Shown here one piece after another: positions 1-4,784 of a stretch of 5,555 nucleotides of DNA. The notes beneath the pieces were generated by a model that was given only the letters and a program-made list of their open reading frames with translations, ran no database searches and was not told the DNA's origin. The first letter of the stretch is position 1; every line of letters begins with the position of its first letter. The stretch is from a bacterium. Its GTDB lineage: Bacteria > Cyanobacteriota > Vampirovibrionia > Gastranaerophilales > Gastranaerophilaceae. A program made the position numbers and the translations under genes. The stretch spans positions 1-5,555 of the forward strand of contig JAKSUP010000105.1 in the NCBI GenBank assembly GCA_024408905.1, read 5' to 3'.

Positions 1-187
1 CAATTGCATTAGAACAGCACGTAAGGATATAAATTCGCCGTTCTAACTCTAAAATAAGTGCTGACATTACGTCAGACATAAAGGACATGAACGCAGGGTA
101 ATGTATTACCGCTTTTGCACAGCTATCCATAGCAGGCATAAGGGTAAAAGTGAGTTTATTAAAACTCGCTCTTCTTTGTGACGTCAA
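1..187 (-). CDS. Possible 5' part of a minus-strand gene, TTG start (tentative)
   Basis: On the minus strand a frame runs open from a TAA at about 201-203 to the window edge, with no stop in 62 codons after a TTG at 185-187. An AAGGA sequence lies 8 nt upstream of that TTG, a good ribosome-binding distance. The first in-frame ATG is about 16 codons further in, near 137-139. The peptide begins (M)TSQRRASFNKLTFTL and is rich in Met and hydrophobic residues around residues 17-45. No known family was recognised. It continues past position 1, so the gene would be partial. Against it: the codons are not typical of the neighbouring genes (CGG, CGA, ACG and TGC all appear), and the same bases form many inverted repeats. 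An open frame of this length is only mildly unlikely by chance. It would be transcribed divergently from gcvT. Confidence 0.2.
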   Translation of the reverse strand, partial: MTSQRRASFNKLTFTLMPAMDSCAKAVIHYPAFMSFMSDVMSALILELERRIYILTCCSNAI

Positions 188-205
188 AATTTCATATCCT
201 TATGG
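1..205. other. Inverted-repeat-rich block; possible structured RNA (unassigned)
   Basis: This stretch is richer in G+C (about 38%) than the following 240 bases (about 28%). A 9-bp perfect inverted repeat encloses most of it: TAAGGATAT at 22-30 and ATATCCTTA at 194-202. Inside are CTGAC/GTCAG (61-65/71-75), GGTAA/TTACC (97-101/106-110), GCTA/TAGC (122-125/130-133) and a 9-bp stem with one G-U pair, AGTGAGTTT/AAACTCGCT (149-157/162-170). An alternative hairpin AGAAC/GTTCT (11-15/40-44) would place AAGGATAT in its loop, so it could form a pseudoknot with 194-201. The size of about 180 nt and the closed ends would suit a 6S-like or other small RNA, but no family-specific motif was recognised. No tRNA, tmRNA, SRP, RNase P or glycine-riboswitch core is visible. 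Short stems of this kind also arise by chance, and a minus-strand reading frame competes as an explanation. Confidence 0.3.
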
Positions 206-273
206 TTTAAATCTTAACACTTATATATTCTCTATGCCACATTTTCTCGATTTATTAACACTAAACGAACAAT

Positions 274-290
274 ATTGTTACAAATCGTTA
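274..290 (+). repeat. Upstream pair of ATTGTTA-type direct repeats
   Basis: ATTGTTA at 274-280 is followed by ATCGTTA (6 of 7 matching) at 284-290, a 10-bp period. The first copy overlaps the right half of the palindrome AACAATATTGTT. It is probably a second binding site for whatever protein reads the pair at 339-356. The assignment rests only on spacing and repetition. Confidence 0.4.
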
Positions 291-338
291 CACTTTCCCT
301 ACGTAATACAATAATAGTCTGCATTTCAGCATGTTGCA

Positions 339-356
339 ATTGTTAAGAGATTGTTA
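339..356 (+). promoter_or_regulatory. Candidate operator: ATTGTTA-N4-ATTGTTA direct repeat
   Basis: Two identical ATTGTTA heptamers at 339-345 and 350-356 repeat with an 11-bp period, placing them on the same face of the helix. Tandem 11-bp direct repeats are the usual site architecture of OmpR/PhoB-type response regulators. The second copy contains the proposed -35 hexamer TTGTTA of the upstream promoter, so a bound protein would either block or replace sigma-factor contact. An overlapping inverted repeat, AATTGT/ACAATT (338-343/356-361), is an alternative reading. No particular regulator can be named. Confidence 0.4.
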
Positions 357-380
357 CAATTAATCTTACTTAAATATACT
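351..380 (+). promoter_or_regulatory. Candidate promoter P1 for gcvT
   Basis: A -35-like TTGTTA (351-356, 4 of 6 matches to TTGACA) is followed after 18 bp by TATACT (375-380, 5 of 6 matches to TATAAT). The start point would be near 387, giving a leader of about 54 nt. The weak -35 lies within the direct-repeat operator, which would suit an activated or repressed promoter. Confidence 0.4.
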
Positions 381-387
381 TAATAAC

Positions 388-416
388 TTGACATTAAGCC
401 ATTTAATTAAGACAAT
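388..416 (+). promoter_or_regulatory. Candidate promoter P2 for gcvT
   Basis: A perfect TTGACA (388-393) is separated by 17 bp from GACAAT (411-416, 4 of 6 matches to TATAAT). Transcription would begin near 423, leaving a leader of about 18 nt that holds little more than the ribosome binding site. The ideal -35 and spacing make it the more likely housekeeping promoter, although its -10 is poor. Confidence 0.5.
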
Positions 417-440
417 AATTACAGGGTATAAGGGGGAGAT

Positions 441-1535
441 ATGACAAAACAAACATTTATTCACGACAGACACGTTGAATTAGGCGCAAAAATGGTTGAT
501 TTTGCAGGCTGGCATATGCCTGTACAGTACACCACTATTTTTGAAGAACACCATACAGTTCGTAACTCGGTCGGAATATTTGATGTTTCGCATATGGGAG
601 AAATTATAGTAAAAGGCCCCGATGCTTTAAAATTTCTCAACAAAGTTGTGCCACAAGATATATCAAAACTTGTTGATACAAAAGCTGTTTACTGTCAGTT
701 GCCAAACTACAATGGTGGTCTTATTGACGATTTAATTATTTATAAGCTTGAAGATAACAAGTATCTAATCGTAGCAAATGCATCAAGAATTGACGAGGAT
801 ATTAATTGGTTATCACGTAACAAATTTGGCTATAACGTCGAAATCATTGACGAATCACATAATTATTCAATGATAGCCATTCAAGGTCCAAAAGCTTGCG
901 AATATGTACAAGCTCAAGGTATAAGTTCATTACCCAGATTTTTCTCAATAGAAAAAGGTTCTATTTTCGGAATTGAATTATGGATATCAAGAACAGGCTA
1001 CACAGGGGAAGACGGCGTTGAGCTTATTATGAAAAATGAATATGCCGTAAAAGTTTGGGATAAACTTCTTGAAACAGGTACCGCATACGGACTTAAACCA
1101 ATCGGTTTAGGAGCAAGAGACACACTCAGATTAGAAGCTGCTCTTCACTTGTATGGTAATGATTTGGACGAAAATACAACTCCGATTGAAGCAGGTTTAA
1201 AATGGTCAGTACCTGCTGACAAAATTGATGATTATAACGGGAAATCAGTCATTATGAACCAAATTAAAAACGGTGTAAAAAAGAAACTAATTGGCTTAAA
1301 GATGATTGACAGAGGTATCGCAAGACATGGTTATGAAGTGTTTTATAACAACGAAAAAATTGGGGTTGTAACGAGTGGCTCACCATCTCCAACCAGAGGT
1401 GATAACATTGCACTTGCATACATAAAAAATCTTGACAATTTAACTGTAGGCTCTACAATTCAAGTATCAATCAGGGAAAAATTGTACAATGCCGAAATTG
1501 TTAAAAAACCATTTGTAGATAAAAGAAATAAATAA
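441..1535 (+). CDS. gcvT: Glycine cleavage system T protein (aminomethyltransferase)
   Basis: This cytosolic enzyme transfers the methylene carbon from the aminomethyl-lipoyl arm of GcvH to tetrahydrofolate, releasing ammonia and forming 5,10-methylene-THF. The protein has 364 residues, the normal family length. Family signatures run in order: FAGWHMPVQY (residues 21-30), GIFDVSHMGE (45-54), GGLIDDLIIY (92-101) whose Asp96-Asp97 pair includes the catalytic aspartate, RTGYTGEDGVEL (184-195), GLGARDTLRLEAA (222-234) and TTPIEAGLKW (246-255). The C-terminal barrel domain, with its SGSPSPT segment near 312-318, is complete. The start is supported by AGGGGGAG at 431-438, only 2 nt from the ATG, although its first AGG sits 7 nt away. 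It is the first gene of a tight operon with gcvH and gcvPA. No frameshift or lost key residue is seen. Confidence 0.97.
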   Translation: MTKQTFIHDRHVELGAKMVDFAGWHMPVQYTTIFEEHHTVRNSVGIFDVSHMGEIIVKGPDALKFLNKVVPQDISKLVDTKAVYCQLPNYNGGLIDDLIIYKLEDNKYLIVANASRIDEDINWLSRNKFGYNVEIIDESHNYSMIAIQGPKACEYVQAQGISSLPRFFSIEKGSIFGIELWISRTGYTGEDGVELIMKNEYAVKVWDKLLETGTAYGLKPIGLGARDTLRLEAALHLYGNDLDENTTPIEAGLKWSVPADKIDDYNGKSVIMNQIKNGVKKKLIGLKMIDRGIARHGYEVFYNNEKIGVVTSGSPSPTRGDNIALAYIKNLDNLTVGSTIQVSIREKLYNAEIVKKPFVDKRNK

Positions 1536-1555
1536 TATAAAGGAGAATAGTTAAG

Positions 1556-1930
1556 ATGAATGAAAGCGCATTATGCACAAAGACACATGAATATGTCCTT
1601 GAACAAGGAGATAAATACGAAATTGGGATTACTGATTATGCTATAGAACAACTTGGTGATATCGTGTTTATTGAATTGCCAGAAGTTAACGCAGAATTTA
1701 CTAAAAACGAAGTTTTTGCAACAGTTGAATCTGTAAAGGCTGCTTCAGAAATTTATATGCCAATATCAGGCAAAGTTGTTGAAATCAACGAAGAAATCGT
1801 TAATTCACCTGAGTTGCTTAATGACGAAGCTCACGCTGATAAGTGGCTTATCAAGGTTGAATCCAATGCAGATCAAGTTGAATTTGCAGATTTGTTAGAT
1901 TACTCAGATTATAAAGAAGAAATTGAATAA
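1556..1930 (+). CDS. gcvH: Glycine cleavage system H protein (lipoyl carrier)
   Basis: GcvH is the small soluble carrier whose lipoyl-lysine shuttles the aminomethyl group from the P-protein to GcvT and is reoxidised by dihydrolipoyl dehydrogenase. The 124-residue length is typical. The lipoylation motif ESVKAAS spans residues 58-64, so Lys61 is the expected lipoylated residue. The N-terminal CTKTHEYV (7-14) matches the usual YTKEHEWV, and the C-terminal DKWLIKVE matches the family end motif. AAGGAG at 1540-1545 lies 10 nt before the ATG. The gene follows gcvT by 20 bp, and its TAA stop shares one base with the gcvPA start codon. No lipoate ligase or lipoyl synthase is in the window, so lipoylation must be encoded elsewhere. 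Confidence 0.97.
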   Translation: MNESALCTKTHEYVLEQGDKYEIGITDYAIEQLGDIVFIELPEVNAEFTKNEVFATVESVKAASEIYMPISGKVVEINEEIVNSPELLNDEAHADKWLIKVESNADQVEFADLLDYSDYKEEIE

Positions 1931-1932
1931 TG
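1926..1932 (+). promoter_or_regulatory. TAATG stop/start junction, translational coupling
   Basis: The gcvH stop TAA (1928-1930) and the gcvPA start ATG (1930-1932) share one A. Upstream there is only a weak purine run (AAAGAAGAAA, about 1914-1923) and no proper GGAGG-like site. GcvPA is therefore probably made by ribosomes that terminate on gcvH and reinitiate. Confidence 0.6.
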
Positions 1933-3168
1933 AAAAATTTTATAGCACACACAGATGAAACAAGAAACGAAATGCTTAAATCTGTTTCTTGTAACACAAT
2001 TGAGGACTTATACAAACAAGTCCCGATTATCTTTAAAGATTTTAATATGGGCGAACCTTTGAGCGAGCTTTGCACACAAAAAGAACTCAAAGCAATTTCA
2101 CGTAAAAACGGAACAGGGTTAGCATCATTTATTGGTGGAGGAGTATACAATAAATTTATACCTGCAACTATTAGTTATATAGCAGAAAGATTTGAATTTT
2201 TAACAGCATACACTCCTTACCAACCTGAGATATCACAAGGCACTTTGCAAATCATTTATGAATATCAAACAATGATTTCGAAACTGACCGGCATGGATAT
2301 TGCTAATGCTTCAATGTACGATGGTGGTTCTGCATGTGCAGAGGCAGTTTTGATGGCACATAGAATTGCAAGAGGCAAGAAAAATGTCGCTCTTGTATCA
2401 AATAAACTTAATCCGGAATATAAAGAAGTTGTAAAAACATACTGTTGGGCTCAAGATATTGAAATCAAATGGTTTGATGATATTCCGACAGACTGCTCTG
2501 AATATTGTTGTGTTTTAATCCAAAATCCTGATTATTATGGTGAAATAATAAATATAAATAAACCTGACACAACACTTATTGTTGTATCAAACTTGAGTGC
2601 TTTATCAGTTTTAAAACCACCTTATGACGCTGATATTGTTGTTGGTGATATCCAACCACTCGGTATCCCAATGGAATTTGGAGGCCCACACGCAGGATAT
2701 ATGGCTTGTAAAGAAAGCTTTATGCGTCAAATGCCGGGCAGATTAGTTGGGCAAACCGTTGATGCTGACGGTAAAACTGCTTATACTCTTACTATTCAAA
2801 CAAGAGAACAACACATTAAGAGAGAAAAAGCTACAAGTAATATTTGTTCAAATCAATCATTGATTGCTCTTTCTGCGACACTTTATTTGAGTTTGGTGGG
2901 GGAAAAAGGATTTAGAGAAACAGGCTTAATATCAACAAAATTAGCTCACGATTTATCAGAAAAACTTGCAAACAAAGGTTACAAGACAATTAACAAAAAC
3001 TTCTACAACGAATTTGTTATTGAAACCCCAAATGCAGATGAATTTTTGGATAAATTAAAAGCTAAAAATATCTTGGGTGGAATAAAACTTGATGACAAAA
3101 GAATTCTAATTTGCGCGACAGAAATGAATTCTGACGACGAAATCAACGATTACATAGAGGCTATTTAG
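1930..3168 (+). CDS. gcvPA: Glycine dehydrogenase (decarboxylating) subunit 1, P-protein alpha half
   Basis: GcvPA is the N-terminal half of the split P-protein. Together with GcvPB, which carries the PLP lysine, it decarboxylates glycine and loads the remaining aminomethyl group onto lipoyl-GcvH. The 412 residues are slightly short for the family but cover the whole domain. Family motifs are clear: FIGGGVYNKFIPA (residues 67-79), TAYTPYQPEISQGTLQ (92-107), the MYDGGSACAEA loop (129-139), GDIQPLGIPMEFGGPHAGYMA (239-259), RQMPGRLVGQT (266-276) and TREQHIKREKATSNIC (291-306). The end follows the usual LICATEMNSDDEI pattern. There is no C-terminal half and no frameshift, so it is a true stand-alone subunit rather than a broken fused GcvP. 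It is coupled to gcvH upstream, but gcvPB does not follow. Confidence 0.96.
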   Translation: MKNFIAHTDETRNEMLKSVSCNTIEDLYKQVPIIFKDFNMGEPLSELCTQKELKAISRKNGTGLASFIGGGVYNKFIPATISYIAERFEFLTAYTPYQPEISQGTLQIIYEYQTMISKLTGMDIANASMYDGGSACAEAVLMAHRIARGKKNVALVSNKLNPEYKEVVKTYCWAQDIEIKWFDDIPTDCSEYCCVLIQNPDYYGEIININKPDTTLIVVSNLSALSVLKPPYDADIVVGDIQPLGIPMEFGGPHAGYMACKESFMRQMPGRLVGQTVDADGKTAYTLTIQTREQHIKREKATSNICSNQSLIALSATLYLSLVGEKGFRETGLISTKLAHDLSEKLANKGYKTINKNFYNEFVIETPNADEFLDKLKAKNILGGIKLDDKRILICATEMNSDDEINDYIEAI

Positions 3169-3171
3169 GAG
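3167..3171 (+). promoter_or_regulatory. Ribosome binding site overlapping the gcvPA stop
   Basis: AGGAG begins within the TAG stop of gcvPA and sits 5 nt before the transporter ATG at 3177. With an 8-bp gap between genes, the transporter must be cotranscribed with gcvPA and is probably translated by the same ribosome traffic. Confidence 0.75.
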
Positions 3172-3176
3172 AAATA

Positions 3177-4445
3177 ATGGACAGATTTATAGGACTTATC
3201 GGGATTGCAGTAATATTTTTAATATGCTATGCATTATCTAATAATCGTAAAGCAATTAATTATAAGACTGTCGGCATAGGCTTTGCCCTACAAATATCAC
3301 TTGCAATATTTATTTTTAAAGTTCCTATCGGTCAGAAATTATTTATGATAATCGGCGAATTCATAAACAAAATTATTGATTTTGCTTATGAAGGAGGTGG
3401 ATTTGTTTTTGGGCCACTTCTTAATAATACAAAACTGGCAGAAGTATTTAGCGATCAGACAAGCATTTTTGCATTACAGCTCATTTGTTCAATGATTTTT
3501 ATGATGGTTTTAGTAAATATACTTTATTATTATGGAATAATGCAGAGAGTAGTGGCTGTTTTAGGTAAGGCAATGAATAAATTGATGCACGTATCCGGTG
3601 CAGAAGCTTTATCAAATGTTGCAAGTGCTTTTGTCGGTCAAATCGTTGCTCAAATTATGATTAAACCATATTTAGAAAAACTTACACGTTCAGAACTTTT
3701 GGCATCAATGTCAGGGTCATTAGCTTGCCTTTCAGGTGCAATAATGCCAATCTATATAGGGATGGGGATTCCGGCACACTACATACTTGCATCTTCTGTA
3801 ATGGCAGTTCCTGGGGCATTAATTTTAGCAAAAATAGTTTATCCGGAAACGGGCGAACCTGAAACGCGCGATAATATTAAAATTTCTAAGAGAAGAACAT
3901 TTATAAATGTTTTTGAAGCAATTTCTAATGGTGCATCAGATGGTATGAAAGTTGCAATAAATGTAACAGCAATGATTTTAGCACTTGTCGCTTTAGTTGC
4001 ATTTATAGATTGGACACTAAGACTAACCGGTGGATTTTTGTACAATACGATTCCGGGATTTGCACATTTTGGATTTTTACCAAATCTTTCTATGGGTTAT
4101 ATACTCGGCAAAATATTTGCAATATTTGCTGTTATTTTGGGTGTTCCACTACACGATGCATCTACGGTTGGCACATTAATGGGAACCAAATTAGTTATTA
4201 ATGAAATGGTTGCCTATGTTCAATTATCTAATATAGCATCAACATTAGCTGACAAAAGCTTTATGATAGCAAGTTTTGCATTATGTTCATTTGGTAATTT
4301 CGGTTCAATAGCAATTCTCATTGGTGGTATCGGTGAACTTGCACCAAACCAAAGAAAAAATATCGCAAGATTAAGCGTTAGAGCATTGATTTGTGGTACA
4401 TTAAGCTGTTATCTTTCAGCTGCTATTGTCGGAGTATTATTGTAA
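3177..4445 (+). CDS. Concentrative nucleoside transporter (CNT/NupC family), atypical substrate motif
   Basis: CNT proteins are inner-membrane, cation-coupled nucleoside importers. This 422-residue protein has family length and order. Hydrophobic N-terminal helices lie at residues 4-20 and 31-49, then GGFVFG (74-79), the HP1/TM4 region (about 140-210), and the signature GTKLVINEMVAY (336-347) followed by ALCSFGNFGSIAILIGGIGELAP (368-390). The conserved Glu343 of NEMVAY, Asn374 and Ser377 correspond to ribose-contacting residues Glu332, Asn368 and Ser371 known from Vibrio cholerae CNT. The HP1 motif that contacts the base, GQTEAP in most relatives, is GQIVAQ here (154-159), so Thr and Glu are lost while the Gln stays. 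It is probably a transporter of nucleosides or related ribosides with shifted specificity. An inactive or non-nucleoside transporter cannot be excluded. It is cotranscribed with gcvPA. Confidence 0.9.
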   Translation: MDRFIGLIGIAVIFLICYALSNNRKAINYKTVGIGFALQISLAIFIFKVPIGQKLFMIIGEFINKIIDFAYEGGGFVFGPLLNNTKLAEVFSDQTSIFALQLICSMIFMMVLVNILYYYGIMQRVVAVLGKAMNKLMHVSGAEALSNVASAFVGQIVAQIMIKPYLEKLTRSELLASMSGSLACLSGAIMPIYIGMGIPAHYILASSVMAVPGALILAKIVYPETGEPETRDNIKISKRRTFINVFEAISNGASDGMKVAINVTAMILALVALVAFIDWTLRLTGGFLYNTIPGFAHFGFLPNLSMGYILGKIFAIFAVILGVPLHDASTVGTLMGTKLVINEMVAYVQLSNIASTLADKSFMIASFALCSFGNFGSIAILIGGIGELAPNQRKNIARLSVRALICGTLSCYLSAAIVGVLL

Positions 4446-4697
4446 TATTTCCATATATTCGCAAAAATTATCATTGATTTGCTTAATTTTTTCTACTTTT
4501 GATAATGCAACTGACAACAGATTTATGTAGTCATTTCTTTCATAACTTAGAGATTTTTGATCCATTATACAAGTGGCATTTATATCATTGTTTAAACAAA
4601 CGCTCTTTGTTACACGCAATATACTTTCTAAAACAAATATTTCATTGTATAATTTGTTAAATTTTAATATTAAATCCTTTTCAATAATACTACGCAT
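4437..4697 (-). CDS. Hypothetical 86-residue helical protein
   Basis: No known family was recognised. The protein has 86 residues if it starts at the ATG at 4695-4697, which has a strong GGAGGT (4702-4707) 4 nt upstream. An ATG seven codons earlier (4716-4718) lies beyond that site and almost at the predicted transcription start, so it is less likely. The sequence suggests two amphipathic helices (about residues 4-33 and 54-84) joined by a polar stretch with DQKSLSYERNDYINLL. It has three cysteines, no signal peptide and no membrane segment, and is probably cytosolic. A helical hairpin like this could be a dimerising or adaptor protein, but that is only inference. Its stop end overlaps the convergent transporter gene by 9 bp. 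Coding potential is supported by the start signals and by its own promoter. Confidence 0.7.
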   Translation of the reverse strand: MRSIIEKDLILKFNKLYNEIFVLESILRVTKSVCLNNDINATCIMDQKSLSYERNDYINLLSVALSKVEKIKQINDNFCEYMEILQ

Positions 4698-4701
4698 AAT
4701 G

Positions 4702-4707
4702 ACCTCC
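4702..4707 (-). promoter_or_regulatory. Ribosome binding site fixing the start of the 86-residue gene
   Basis: GGAGGT on the minus strand is a near-perfect Shine-Dalgarno sequence, 4 nt before the ATG at 4695-4697. It lies downstream of the alternative ATG at 4716-4718, so it decides in favour of the shorter protein. Confidence 0.75.
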
Positions 4708-4724
4708 GTTATTTGCATAGTTAA

Positions 4725-4733
4725 ATTATAACA
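4725..4733 (-). promoter_or_regulatory. Extended -10 promoter for the 86-residue gene
   Basis: Read on the minus strand, TGTTATAAT gives a consensus TATAAT (4725-4730) preceded by the TGn extension (4731-4733). No good -35 hexamer is present, and the extended -10 can compensate. Transcription would start near 4718, leaving a leader of about 20 nt with the ribosome binding site. Confidence 0.5.
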
Positions 4734-4737
4734 AATT

Positions 4738-4750
4738 ATTAGTTACTAAT
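4738..4750. promoter_or_regulatory. Palindrome ATTAGT-T-ACTAAT, candidate operator
   Basis: A 13-bp perfect inverted repeat (6-bp arms around one base) lies 8-20 bp upstream of the -10 on the minus strand, in the spacer and -35 zone. A dimeric regulator bound here would control the 86-residue gene. Palindromes of this kind are fairly common in AT-rich DNA, so this is only a candidate. Confidence 0.3.
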
Positions 4751-4784
4751 TTTAATATATTTTCCAAAAACCTAAATTTTACAA

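Larger units (their letters stand above)
206..440. promoter_or_regulatory. AT-rich regulatory region upstream of the gcv operon
   Basis: This region of about 28% GC has no credible gene. It contains two copies of TTAACAC (214-220 and 255-261), a 12-bp perfect palindrome AACAATATTGTT (268-279), phased ATTGTTA direct repeats, and two candidate promoters reading toward gcvT. No glycine riboswitch core is recognisable. The leader implied by the promoters is at most about 55 nt, too short to hold one. Confidence 0.6.

Noticed and set aside
70..98. AAAGGACA and a nearby CAGGG resembling parts of a glycine riboswitch aptamer
   Set aside because: Only this short string matches. The CCGAAGG core and the paired GGAGAG/CTCTC flanks are absent, so a glycine riboswitch is not supported.
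93..112. AGGG...ACCGC resembling the T-box antiterminator
   Set aside because: The tRNA-acceptor-pairing TGGN bulge is missing, there is no specifier stem or terminator, and the downstream gene is not an amino acid gene of the usual T-box type.
149..177. Hairpin AGTGAGTTT/AAACTCGCT followed by CTTCTTT as an intrinsic terminator
   Set aside because: The stem has low GC and the T-run is interrupted. It fits better as one stem among several in the 1-205 block.
461..643. Minus-strand open frame antisense to gcvT
   Set aside because: It lies wholly within a certain gene, has no ribosome binding site, and its translation looks like a shadow of the sense codons.
1851..2150. Minus-strand open frame across gcvH/gcvPA
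   Set aside because: It is antisense to two conserved genes with no recognisable domain or start signals.
3839..4201. Minus- and plus-strand open frames (3839-4045 and 4010-4201) inside the transporter
   Set aside because: Both overlap the conserved CNT coding region in other frames and have no independent evidence of coding.
4467..4506. ATTATCA/TGATAAT inverted repeat as a terminator for the transporter
   Set aside because: The stem is 7 bp of almost only A-T with a loop of about 26 nt, inside the opposing gene. It is too weak to call.
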